Translations under genes and position numbers: made by a program
Assembly: GCA_026122225.1 (NCBI GenBank)
Contig: JANEZZ010002066.1
Location: forward strand, 1,364,001-1,428,000
DNA from: Heloderma charlesbogerti
Lineage: Eukaryota; Chordata; Lepidosauria; Squamata; Helodermatidae
Length of the DNA stretch: 64,000 nt
Reading direction: 5' to 3'
Part shown: positions 54,882 to 64,000 of the stretch, one piece after another
Layout of the letters: each line of letters begins with the position of its first letter
Numbering within the stretch: the stretch's first letter is position 1
The notes under the pieces: model-generated
Databases searched by the model: none
Told to the model about the DNA's origin: nothing
The model's input: only the letters and a program-made list of their open reading frames with translations

Positions 54882-55313
54882 TAGGAATGGATGAACTTAG
54901 TGTGGTCCAGGTCATGCGCTACTCACCAGACACTCCCTGGGCAGTCTGTGACCACCTGGCCCCTCGCTGAGCTGCCATTTTACATAAAAATGGAGGGTCG
55001 GCCTTTTTCATAGAGGCCAATTTTATACAAATGGCGGCCCTAAACCGGTCATTTATGCAAAATTACAGGTGCAAATTGCCAGTCACAGCTGTATACTTCT
55101 ATAAATGGTTGCTTTACAGCCGCCATTTGCATAACAAAAAAGGCTGAGCTTCCATTTTGTGGCACAGCGAGGGATCAAAGATTTCCGCATTTGCCCAACT
55201 CAGTGCACAGTTAGTTGGGCCAGCGCAGGGATCCGTGCACTGGCATCTGGGGGGCTGAGCTGGCAATTTTTTTCAGGGCCTTGAGTCCCAGCCAGATACA
55301 CGTAACATCCCTA
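54882..55313. mobile_element. hAT-like MITE, relative of 30622
   Basis: TAGGAATG...CATCCCTA; flanks TTCACATG (54874-54881) and TTCACATT (55314-55321), 7 of 8. It is a foldback built from GCCATTTTACATAAAA and CCATTTGCATAACAAAA arms. The interior order parallels the 30622 element once its insert is removed. Confidence 0.82.
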
Positions 55314-55343
55314 TTCACATTTGTCCATCTGCCGGTAAGACCA

Positions 55344-55476
55344 GCCTTCCCCAATCTGGTGCCCTCCAGATGCTTTGGACAACAGCTCCCAGTATCCATG
55401 ACAATTCCTGCTGGCTGGGGCTGATGGATGTTGGTTCAAACCATCTGGAGGGAGTTGTAGTTTTCAGGTTGGGGGA
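55344..55476. mobile_element. short palindromic MITE (CTTCCCCAAT ... GTTGGGGGA)
   Basis: CCTTCCCCAATCTGGTGCCC at the left is mirrored by CATCTGGAGGGAGTTGTAG and CAGGTTGGGGGA at the right. CAACAGCTCCCAGTATCC pairs with GGATGTTGG-type sequence. It is the longer relative of 19891-19975. Confidence 0.7.
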
Positions 55477-55794
55477 CAGTGACAATACATATTTCTAAAT
55501 TTATTTGTCTCTCAAAGTTTGTATTGAATGTATATTGATACTTTTTTTTTTTTAGTTGAGGACTGCATCACAATATTTGAAGAATTGATAGTTAAGTTCC
55601 CATGTGTACATTAGTCTGAGAAGTGTTGGTCAGGTCAGTTTATATTGGAATTTTCAAATTATTGAATTCCTGAAACATTCCTGGTCCCAAGTGGAGATAT
55701 GCCAATCTCCTTCCCTTTGGACAAGGTCTACAAGGATGGGGAGGGTAGTGTGTACCATTCCTTTTCTTTCTGCTTCCTTGGAACCTGCATCACA

Positions 55795-55870
55795 AGTATT
55801 ATTATTTTTATTATTTATTACATTTCTATACAGCCCAATAGCTGAAACTCTCTGGGTGGTTATCATTAAT
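55795..55870 (-). mobile_element. L2-clade LINE tail fragment
   Basis: TTTCTATACAGCCCAATAGC and TGAAACTCTCTGGGTGG, the terminal block only. Confidence 0.65.
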
Positions 55871-55904
55871 TATCATTATCATGCTCCTAATTGGTGATAG
55901 CTAC

Positions 55905-56315
55905 TAGGGATGTATGAGAATTTTGCTTTTGCTTGTAAAACATGCAAGCATGCCCTGTTTGAAGCAGAGAATGCAATTGTAAGCATGCATCCACTGAAAA
56001 TGTTCGCGAATTGCCCGATGTGTGCTTGCATTCGATTTGCGCAACTTTCCCAGTTTCATTTTGCGCAAATTTCCTGATTTGCGCAAATTTCCCCCATAGA
56101 CCTATAGACTGAACCAGCCCTGCTTTAGACTATGGAGAAGAGTGGCACAAATTAGGAAATTTGCAGAAATGTCACACCCATTTTGCGCACGTTTTCCATT
56201 CACGAAGTGTGAGCAGCAATCGCAAACATGAACAGGAATTGGGCCTGAGATCAGTGGTGAGACGATGTCTGGTGAATCCTAGCAATCTCGAACGTCACTC
56301 ATTCACCCATCCCTA
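55905..56315. mobile_element. hAT-like MITE, family B
   Basis: TAGGGATGTATGAGAATTTTG at the left and CACCCATCCCTA at the right. AAGCATGCATCC and TTTGCGCAAATTTCC words in the middle fold back. The flanking octamers no longer match beyond TAC, consistent with an older insertion. Confidence 0.7.
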
Positions 56316-57027
56316 GGTTTTACTAGAGCTTATGTGTTTGAATGTGTTCTGAAAGCTGTCTCCATCATGCACATGTTTGGCACATTTCTCATCCAAAGGA
56401 GTCAGATCCGCTACCCCCTGCTGATTCTTACAAATACTATATGATCCAAGATAGATTCTTTTCTTTTTATAACAGAAAGGAAAAGGTACATGACATAAAT
56501 AAAGTATCTTCTGTATTGACCATAAAAAATGGTCAGGCTTGTCTCTCTGCTCCTTGCTGTTAAAGTGTTCTGCTTTGAAACAGAAGTAACTTCACCCTTG
56601 CAGGAAAATGATAGTAATTTGTGCACTGGATGTTGTAGCAAGCTTCAAATAGAAAAGGTTTAACTTTCTCTAGTATATCAAATTGTAGCCTATTTGTGTC
56701 CCGTTTTTATGCACCTTTGTTGGATCTTTGTGCAGGGCTGTAGTATTCAGTTCACTTCATATCTTGTTATCGTGCGCTTCAGTGGAGGTATTCTGGTAAC
56801 AACTGTTTGCATCTCACTAGGTGTCCTATCCCACAAGTAAAGAATTAGGGTCTATTCTAATCTATTCTAGGTGGAATAAAAACTTTGAAAGATGCTGACC
56901 TGGCTGTTAAGCAAAGGTTGGTAACCCATGATGCTACTTAAATCGAAACAATTAATAGATGCTGAAGTGTAGACACAATAAAATTAGGATGAATGTATTG
57001 AAACTCAAAAGGAATTCCATCCCCAAA
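56316..57027. other. intergenic, nothing recognised
   Basis: No supported gene. Confidence 0.4.
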
Positions 57028-57063
<36 letters not shown>

Positions 57064-57073
57064 CACACACACA
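57028..57073 (+). repeat. (TC)n(TA)n(CA)n compound microsatellite
   Basis: CTCTCT, then TATATA, then ACACAC runs in direct succession. Confidence 0.9.
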
Positions 57074-57207
57074 TATATTCATTTCTAAGCAAAATATTTC
57101 CCCTTTTTAAAAAATGGCAATTACATGTTTGTCAGCTTCTATGTATGATTCCATAATTTACCATTTTTCCTTCAAAGGTTTTAATTAAATGCACTCCCTG
57201 GGTTTTT

Positions 57208-57799
57208 TAGGGATGGACAAAAGTCCCTTACCTGGTCTCACAGCTGTTTTTGGTGGGGGGGGAGGTGCTTCATTTCTCCCCCCGAAATTCTTGGCGGGTG
57301 GGGAGGTGCCCCACCCCTCCCCGCCGAAATTCTGGCTGGGGGGGAGCGCCCCGTCTCCCCGGCCGCGAAAGAAAAAAGTAAAGTGTAAAAAACCCCCAAT
57401 GTGATAGGCTTCGTAAAGATTTACGTAGCCTATCATGGCTAGATTTTCAAAGTCAGCCGTGATAGGCTACGTAAAGATTTACGTAGCCTATCACGGCTGA
57501 CTTTGAAAATCTATCCGTTCTAGGCTACGTAAATCTTTACATAGCCTATCACGTTTGTTTTGTTTTTACACTTTACTTGGAAATGGCGGCGGCCAGTCAG
57601 AAGACCGGCCGCCGCCGCCACCAAAACGCTGCCAAAACGCCGCCAGGACCCACCGCCGCGAGGGACATTCATCCACAGTAAGTCCCATCCCGGGGTGGGG
57701 TGGGGGGGTGTTGGAGAATTTCCCCACCAATTTCGGGGGGCCGAATGCGTTGGCATTCGGCCTCCCGGAGATTCGTGAAGAAATTCTCCGACATTCCTA
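57208..57799 (+). mobile_element. hAT-like MITE, family A, three-hairpin form
   Basis: TAGGGATG...CATTCCTA. TSD is degraded (left GGGTTTTT, right GTTTTGAT). The core is only three TGATAGGCTACGTAAAG-type hairpins (57401-57436, 57458-57497, 57522-57553) joined by GACTTTGAAAATC. It represents the smallest intact core. Outward donors are CTTACCTGG (about 57228) and ACAGTAAGTCCC (about 57677). Confidence 0.87.
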
Positions 57800-57912
57800 G
57801 TTTTGATACACATATCTTTTCACATGAGGCTGTACATTGTTACTGATTTTTTAGTCTTCAAGCTATAGAAACTTTTGCTCTCATGTATGTATAATTTGTT
57901 CAACATTGTAAT

Positions 57913-58311
57913 TAGGGATGTATGGACTGTGCAAAATCTACTCTGTGTTTCGCGGATTGTCGGGTGCCTTTTGTTCTGTCGTCCACCCACAGACAGATGC
58001 GAATATTATTTTTTCGTCATGCAGAAAAATATGCAAATAATTACATAAGTACTTACGTAAGTATTTACATAAATTACCTTAGTACAGAACATTTCACGTA
58101 TTGTCCCCCATTTCATTCAGTGTTTCCTCAGCAGAAACTCACGTATTTTCCGATGGATTTATATGCATAAATTTCAGAAAAGTAAAAAAATCACCCGAAG
58201 TCCACGGACTCTGCATGGCCTGTAGGTGTCACTCCACAGCGGATTCCACAGGTCAGATTCTCAGAAATCTGAGCTCATTTTTGTCTGTCTCAAATTTCTC
58301 CAGCATCCCTA
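57913..58311. mobile_element. hAT-like MITE, family E
   Basis: TAGGGATG...CATCCCTA with perfect TSD ATTGTAAT (57905-57912 and 58312-58319). The interior has ACATAAGTACTTACGTAAGT-type palindromes (about 58044-58070) and AATCTGAGCTCATTTTTG near the right end. Same family as 13997. Confidence 0.9.
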
Positions 58312-58319
58312 ATTGTAAT

Positions 58320-59964
58320 GCATTATGGTATATGTATTCTTAAAACCAAACAGTTGCAATTTGGCACAAAAGGTGTTTACAGAAAATATCACAGCAGGTT
58401 CTGTATTCTTACAATATTTTGCAACATCTGTATTTTTATGGTGGAGTGGAGTTGTGCTAAACTAGTTGTGCTAAACTTCATGTGTACCCAGAAGTAAGTC
58501 TCTTTGAGTTCAATGGGGCTTACTCTGAAAGAGGTCTTTATAGGATTTCGGTGTGAGAATTTATTTAACAATAAATAGGTAATAGCACAACAACCCCATT
58601 GTTCCATGATGAACTAGCACAAGAGTTTGGTGGGAGCATTGTGGATTTCAGTAAGGGATGGCAGAATTTGGGAATCTCTGCTATCATCTTGGATTCCACA
58701 TATTTTACAAATGTTGGAGGTGCCCTGGATTCTATCAGCAATAACTACTCCAGAAGACTGAAATATGGAGGCAACCAAATCTACAGCCAGATTCCATGGT
58801 GGGAGGCAGTTGAGGAGAAAAGCAAGGGGTCATAGGTAAATGGTATCACACATGCCTTACATGAAAAACATTGCAGGTTTCGTCCTTAACATCTCCTGTT
58901 GAACCCAAGTAACAGGGCTGGGCCAGATCCATGTTTGGGATCTTAGCTGCTACCAATCAGAGTAGACCATTGCAGGCTAGATAGGGCAGTGGTCTGACTC
59001 AGAGAGTAAAACAGCTAAAGACGTAAACACTATTAGATTTGAGTAGAGCCACTTGCAAAAATAAGAGGCATTGATTGTATTTATTTCCTTTTGTTCCTGC
59101 TAGTTAAGGCACAGTTACCATTCAGAAGTGACTGGAGTCTTCCTCCAAGCGTCTGCAGGTCACCTTTAACAAGATAGACTTTCTAATGGTTCACTTCAAA
59201 GGGCAGAAGCAGCAATCATCGTGTCTGCTCATTTGATAGATTCTGACAAAGTAAAGGACAAATTCATTTTTGTCGTTCAAGACAAGGCTGTTCAAAGCAG
59301 CCCCCAACCGTGATGCTCGCGACTGCTCTGCAATATTATTTATAGCTACAGAGCCTGTGAGCCACCCATACATGTTTGGTAGTGATTAGTTAAACTGAAG
59401 CTTTGTTGGGGCTTTCCTCTACTGTGCTGGCTGAGCGTTCAGTATAACTCCTGACTACAGTACAGCTCCTGAGTTAGTGCAGCGTTGTGATGGTTGTCTC
59501 AACCATTTGGAGAAAGGGTTGCTCAAAAATGTAAAAACACAAACAAAGAACCCTTACAAAATCCTGCTTGTAGATTGCTGGGAAAGCAGTGGAGCACAGG
59601 GCCTTGCTCACTACTCAAATGCACTCCAAAATTTCTCTGCCCACCCCAAATGCTGCCACCTTTTTCCCTGCCCAGAAAGCTTAACTGGAACCAGAGAAGG
59701 GAGAGGCAGCAAAGGTGGGAAGAATGGTTCCAGCATCTTGATGGATCATCCTTTCCAACAGAGGAGAGTGCCAGTCCCAGGATCCTCTGTGGGAAAACAA
59801 TGTTATTTGCATCAGGTTCTACCAAGGAAAGGGCAAGGAAGGGGGATGAAGGCCTTACTGGCAGTACTGTCTTGGGACTGGCAGTTGCCATCTTTTTTTT
59901 GCCCATAATTCCTCTGTGAAAGACGCCATATGATGACATAGCATTGTTCCAAGGGGAATCTGGG
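58320..59964. other. intergenic with one small repeat
   Basis: ACCCAGAAGTAAGTCTCTTTG and CAATGGGGCTTACTCTGAAAG (58487-58531) form a short interspersed repeat related to the words at 21987 and 22619. The rest is unrecognised, and no gene is supported. Confidence 0.4.
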
Positions 59965-59972
59965 GCTGCATG

Positions 59973-60889
59973 TAGGGATGTACGAAAGTTCTGCCACGGA
60001 TCTCGGGGAGGCCGAATGCCAGCGCATTCGGCCCCCCGAAATTGGGGGCGGAACGGCCCCCGCCCCCCGGGACGGGACTTACCTGGGGCGGATCTTCCTG
60101 GTGGCAGCGGCTCCAGTGGCGGCTCCAGCGGCAGTTTGGCAGCGGCAGCTGCGGCAGCCAGTCTTCCGCCATCATTTCCAAGTTTAAAAAAAAAAAACAC
60201 CAAAAAAAGTGATAGGCTATGTAAAGATTTACATAGCCTATCACGGCTAAATTTTAAAAAACATCGTGATAGGCTACGTAAATCTTTACATACCCTATCA
60301 CGGCTGATTAAAAAACAAAACGCGTGTACGCAAATAGCGGCGCCCATGGGCGCCACCATTTGCATTCCTTATTTTGGCACGTCTTAGTCTACGTAAACAT
60401 TTACGTAGACTACGGCAAAAATAAGGGGAACACAAATAGCGTAGACATTACGCTATTTGCGTTCCCCTTATTTTCGCCGTAGTCTACGTAAATGTTTACG
60501 TAAACTAAGATGTGCCAAAATAAGGAACACAAATGGCAGCGCCCATGGGCGCCGCCATTTGCGTACACGCATTTGTTTTTTAAATCAGCCGTGATAGGCT
60601 ACGTAAACATTTACGTAGCCTATCACGGCTGACTGCAGGGACGCAAACAGCGGCGGTTACAGCCGTCGCCATTTGTGTCCCTGATAGCCAGTGGCCGGAT
60701 GTCTGGCCGCTGACAGAGCCGGCCGGCGGCTCCGCAGAATCCCTGCGGAGCGGAGCCGGCCGGCCAGGATTTGGGGGGGGAGAGACGGAGTGCCTCCCCC
60801 CCGGCCAGAATTTTGGGGAGAGGGACGGAGTGCCTCCCCCCAGCATCAGCATAATCCGTGAACAGGTAAGTGACTTTCACACATCCTTA
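59973..60889 (-). mobile_element. hAT-like MITE, family A, reverse
   Basis: TAGGGATG...CATCCTTA with perfect TSD GCTGCATG (59965-59972 and 60890-60897). Hairpins include 60209-60244 (both CpGs lost in a matched way), 60264-60304, 60384-60416, 60478-60512 and 60590-60628. The centre lies near 60440-60470. Outward donors are ACTTACCTGG (about 60079, minus) and CAGGTAAGTGAC (about 60864, plus). Confidence 0.94.
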
Positions 60890-61084
60890 GCTGCATGGAA
60901 TGGTGCCTACCAGCTTGCCCAAAGTTGTCTATGGAGAACCTCCAGCACAGCCCTAATTACAACATGCCCCCTTCTCTTTAGGAGCTCCCTTTCTCCCAAA
61001 TTGGGTTGGGTTGATGATGAATCCATTACATTATCATAGTGTCCTTCTTCGAAGGAGTTCAGGGAGGCATATGTAGTTCCCCCC

Positions 61085-61193
61085 ACACACACAGTTATTC
61101 TCACAGCAACCATGTGAGTTAGGTTAAGCTTAGATGGTCACTGGCCACAGTCAGCTTCATGGCTGAGTCAAGATTTTAATCTGACTCTCCCTG
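61085..61193 (-). mobile_element. CORE-SINE (MIR-like) fragment
   Basis: TTCTCACAGCAACCATGTGAG, GGTCACTGGCCACAGTCAGC and TTCATGGCTGAGTCAAG run in the order seen at 24380. Confidence 0.55.
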
Positions 61194-61201
61194 GTTTTAG
61201 T

Positions 61202-61595
61202 TAGGGATGTTGGAGGAATCTGTTTGAGGGGGTGGCACTCGATGAGCTTTCATTTTTTTGGCTTCCCCAGACTTTGGTCTGTTTTGCGCTAACTGGCCCA
61301 ACTCAGTCTGCAATGAGCTGGGCCAGTTATCAGATTTTCCTTTTTTTAATTTGCGCAAATTATGGGTGAATCTTGCACATTAATGTAATTAGCATAAATT
61401 TGCAAACGTTTTGACTGCAATTTGTGGAAATCTCTATTGCGCAAATTTTGGCCTGACACAGAAAAAATATGCAGAAAGTCCCCGGGGTATGGGGAAAACC
61501 CACGGCTCTTCTAAAAAATGCAAGCCAAGTCAGGCACGCAGTGGAACTCTGTCAAGACCAAAAAGGACCAAATTTCCAAGCAACAGACACCCCTA
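61202..61595. mobile_element. hAT-like MITE, family F-related
   Basis: TAGGGATG...CACCCCTA; flanks GTTTTAGT (61194-61201) and GTTTTAGA (61596-61603), 7 of 8. The interior has TTTGCGCAAATTATGG and AATTTGCAAACG words similar to 20125. It was inserted right at the 3' end of the CR1 that follows. Confidence 0.8.
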
Positions 61596-61684
61596 GTTTT
61601 AGAATCATAGAATGCTACAGTTGGAAGGGGCCTATAACACCATCAAGCCCAACCCCCTGCTCAATTCAGTTTTCCAAGTCAGAG

Positions 61685-62592
61685 TAGGGATGTACGAAAC
61701 GTACTTACCTTTCGCGAATTATGTTTATGGTTGGGGGGGAGGCGTTCCGTCCCTCCCCCCGGAAGCCTCGCCGGGGGGGGAGGTGCTCCGCGCCCCCCCC
61801 CGGAATCCTGGCCGGCTGGCTGTGCTCCGCAGTGATTCTGCAGAACTACCGGCCGGCTCCACCAGCAGCCAGACATCCAGCCGCTGGCTAGCAGGGATGC
61901 AAATGGCGGCGGCCGTAGCCGCCGCCATTTGCATCCCTGCAGTCAGCCGTGATAGGCTACAAAATGTTTACGTAGCCTATCACGGCTGACTTCAAACAAA
62001 CAAACGCGCTTACGCAAATGGCAGTGGCCACGGCCGCCGCCATTTGCGTTCCTTATTTTGGCACGTCTTAGTCTACGTAAACATTTACATAGACTAAGAC
62101 GGCGAAAATAAGAGGAACGCAAATAGCATAGCATCTACGCTTTTTGCGTTCCCCTTATTTCCGCCATCTTAGTCTACATAAATCTTTATGTAGACTAAGA
62201 CATGCCAAAATAAGGAATGCAAATGCGCATACATAAGGAATTGCATACGCGTGTTTTTTTAAAAAAAGTCAGCCGTGATAGGCTACGTAAACATTTACGT
62301 AGCCTATCACATTTTTTTTAAAAAAACCTAGCCGTGATAGGCTACGTAAATCTTTACGTAGCCTATCATGTTTAGTTTTGTTTTTTAACTGGAAATGGCG
62401 GCGGCAGCAGCCGGTCAGAAGACCGGCCGCCGCTGCCACTGAACCGCCGTCGGAGCCAGGAAGATCCACCCAGGGTAAGTCTCATCCCGGGGGGGGGGCG
62501 GGGGGGGGCCGTTCCACCACCGATTTTGGGGGGCTGAATGCGCTGGCATTTGGCCTCCCCGAGATCCGTGGCAGAATTTTCGTACATCCCTA
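61685..62592 (+). mobile_element. hAT-like MITE, family A, forward
   Basis: TAGGGATG...CATCCCTA with perfect TSD AGTCAGAG (61677-61684 and 62593-62600). Hairpins: CAAATGGCGGCGGC (61900-61930), a GATAGGCTAC hairpin with one arm shortened (61951-61983), TTAGTCTACGTAAAC (62068-62099), 62167-62200 (matched CpG loss) and TGATAGGCTACGTAAA (62274-62309, 62334-62369). Outward donors are ACTTACCT (about 61702) and GGGTAAGTCTC (about 62473). Confidence 0.95.
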
Positions 62593-62696
62593 AGTCAGAG
62601 CATCCCTGAGAGGTGGCTGTCCAGCCTCATCTGGAATGCCTCCAGTGTGGGAGAGCCCACCACCTCCCTAGGAAATTGTTTCCATTGTCGTATTGC

Positions 62697-63560
62697 TCAA
62701 ATAGTCAGGACATTTCTCCTGATTATCCGTGTCCTGCATTCTGGGATGATCGAGAAGAGATCCTGGCCTTCCTCTCTGTGACAACCTTTCAAGTATTTGA
62801 AGAGTGCTATCATATCTCCCCCCAGTTGTCTCTTCTCAAGGCTAAACATGTGCAGTTCTTTCAGTCTGTCCTCACAGGGCTTTGTTTCCAGTCCCCTGAT
62901 CATCTTCATTGCCCTCCTCTCAACCCTCTCCAGCTTATCTGCATCCTTCTTAAAGTGCGGTGCCCAGAACTGGACACAATACTCCAGATGAGGCCTAAGC
63001 AGTGCTGAGTAGAGGGGAACTAGTACTTCCCAGGATTTGGAAGCTATGATTCCATTAATGCAGCCCAAAAGACCATTTGCCTTTTTTGCAGCCACATCAC
63101 ATTGTTGGCTCATATTCAGCCTGTGATCTACAACAATTCCAAGATCCTTCTTGCTTGCAGTGTTGTTGACCCAAGTATCACCCATCTTGTAACTGTGCAT
63201 TTGGTTTCTTTTTGCTAGGTGCAGAAGTTGGCATTTATCCCAATTAAATTTCATCCTGTTGTTTTCTGCCCAGCTCTCCAGTCTATCAAGTTCAGTTTGA
63301 ATTTTGTTTCTGTCTTCCAAGGTATTAGCTATCCCGCCCAATTTTGTGTCATCTGCAGATTTGATCAGCATTCCCTGCACCTCCTCCTCCAAGTCATTAA
63401 TAAAAATGTTGAAGAGCACTGGGCACAGGACCCCGCTCGTTGCCTCTCCCCAGTTTGAAAAGATCCCATTGTTAAGCACTCTTTGAGTCCCATTCTGTAG
63501 CCACCTATGGATGCACCTGATCGTTGTTTCATCTAGCCCACTTTGAGCTAGTTTGCTCAT
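62697..63560 (-). pseudogene. CR1 ORF2 C-terminal half with a damaged RT core
   Basis: A 287-codon frame: [34 protein letters not shown], then LCPVLFNIFINDLEEEV. The motif B residues PQGSxLG are missing: compare [13 protein letters not shown] in the copy at 37940, where this one reads GVLCPVLF. That is an in-frame loss of about five codons. Motif C reads SADD instead of FADD. The rest (KFNWDKCQLLHLAKRN, LRPHLEYCVQFWAPHFKKD, DKLERVERRAMKMIRGLE, LGGDMIALFKYLK) is well preserved. Loss of motif B makes it catalytically dead despite the long open frame. Confidence 0.9.
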
Positions 63561-63574
63561 CAGGATATCACGGG

Positions 63575-64000
63575 TAGGGATGTACGGATTCTAGGGATGG
63601 CGGAGAATTCCACCATGGATTTCAGTGAGGCCGAATGCGCTGGCGTTCGGCCCCCCGAAATCTGTGGTGGAACGGCCTGCCCCCCCCGCACCCCCCGCGG
63701 ATTCCCCCTGGGAAGAGGCTTACTTGGGGTGGATGTTCTGGATGGCGGCGGCTACGGCGGCGGGTGCGGCTGGTCTTTCAACCAGCTGCCGCAGCCGCCA
63801 CTGCCATCTGCCCTTTGCCGTGATAGGCTATGTAAGTATTTACTTAGCCTATCATGGCAAGTCAAGAAAAAAAAACACCCGCGTACGCAAATGGCGGTGG
63901 CTACGGTGGCTGCCATTTGCGTTCCCTTTCTTTCACAGTTTTAGCCTACATAAATATTTACGTAAGCTATCACGGTGAAAAAAAGGGCAACGCAAATAGC
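63575..64000. mobile_element. two stacked hAT-like MITE left ends, cut by the window edge
   Basis: TAGGGATGTACGGATTC starts at 63575, right after ATCACGGG in the CR1. A second TAGGGATGGCGGAGAATTCC starts at 63592. The second runs as a reverse family A copy: AATTCCACCATGG arm, GGCTTACTTGGGG decayed donor word, TGATAGGCTATGTAAGT hairpin (63821-63856) and GCAAATGGCGGTGGC hairpin (63888-63921). If it is a separate insertion, its TSD should be ACGGATTC (63584-63591). Both right ends lie outside the window. Confidence 0.75.

Larger units (their letters stand above)
61596..63574 (-). mobile_element. CR1 LINE, 5'-truncated, split by a MITE
   Basis: The minus-strand 3' end is TAGAATCATAGAATGC (61601-61616), then GTTGGAAGGGGCC. 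It is interrupted by MITE 61685-62592 within AGTCAGAGCATCCC and continues to GATATCACGGG, where MITE 63575 was inserted. Coding content is described at 62697-63560. Confidence 0.92.

Noticed and set aside
59523..60365. 280-codon minus-strand ORF
   Set aside because: Half of it is family A MITE arm and hairpin translation; the remainder has no domain and crosses the TSD at 59965-59972.

Overview
This 64 kb window is repeat-dense vertebrate nuclear DNA. I found no host gene, host exon, tRNA or rRNA that I can support. A squamate reptile (lizard or snake) is the best fit, by combination: BovB (RTE-clade) LINE 3' fragments, tRNA-derived SINEs whose tails resemble the BovB 3' end (Sauria-SINE type), CR1 LINEs ending in ATTCTATG units, L2-clade LINEs, and very many short non-autonomous DNA transposons. 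The species cannot be named from this sequence.

The dominant feature is a set of hAT-like MITEs. They share the 8-bp terminal inverted repeat TAGGGATG...CATCCCTA, and most are flanked by an 8-bp target-site duplication (TSD) that I could read directly. By my coordinates they cover roughly 30% of the window. The largest family, called family A here (about 0.5-1.0 kb; 17 full or partial copies), has a core built as a palindrome of palindromes. A chain of perfect or near-perfect 30-40 bp hairpins (arms such as GATAGGCTACGTAAA, TAGTCTACGTAAA and CGCAAATGGCGGC) is arranged symmetrically around a centre. The core is flanked by GC-rich arms, each carrying a consensus 5' splice-donor word (AGGTAAGT) that points out of the element. 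Smaller families (B, C, D, E, F, G, I) share the TIR and about 18 bp of terminal sequence but have other, also foldback, interiors.

Layout. 1-6 kb: MITE cluster, including one MITE inside another and a MITE inside a 1.85 kb foldback element. 6-12 kb: mostly unrecognised sequence with old LINE/LTR-like relics. 12-14.5 kb: CR1-clade fragment and three MITEs. 15-30 kb: sparser, with BovB, CORE-SINE, CR1/L3 and L2 tails. 30-34 kb: SINE, nested MITEs and a CR1 split by a MITE. 35-42 kb: a long minus-strand L2 relic interrupted by a plus-strand CR1 that is itself split by a MITE, plus two further MITEs. 42-47 kb: MITEs and a second BovB tail. 47-50.6 kb: the best-preserved LINE, a minus-strand L2 with a 722-codon endonuclease/RT frame and a 262-codon continuation separated by one frameshift. 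51-64 kb: a SINE split by a MITE, then the densest MITE run, ending in a CR1 hit by two MITEs and in a MITE cut by the window edge.

Nothing here works as an operon or host pathway. The functional logic is parasitic: BovB-type machinery serves the SINEs, CR1 and L2 copied themselves and decayed, and an absent hAT transposase mobilised the MITEs. No transposase ORF was seen. Nesting order (L2 before CR1 before MITE) and clean TSDs indicate that the MITE burst is among the youngest events.
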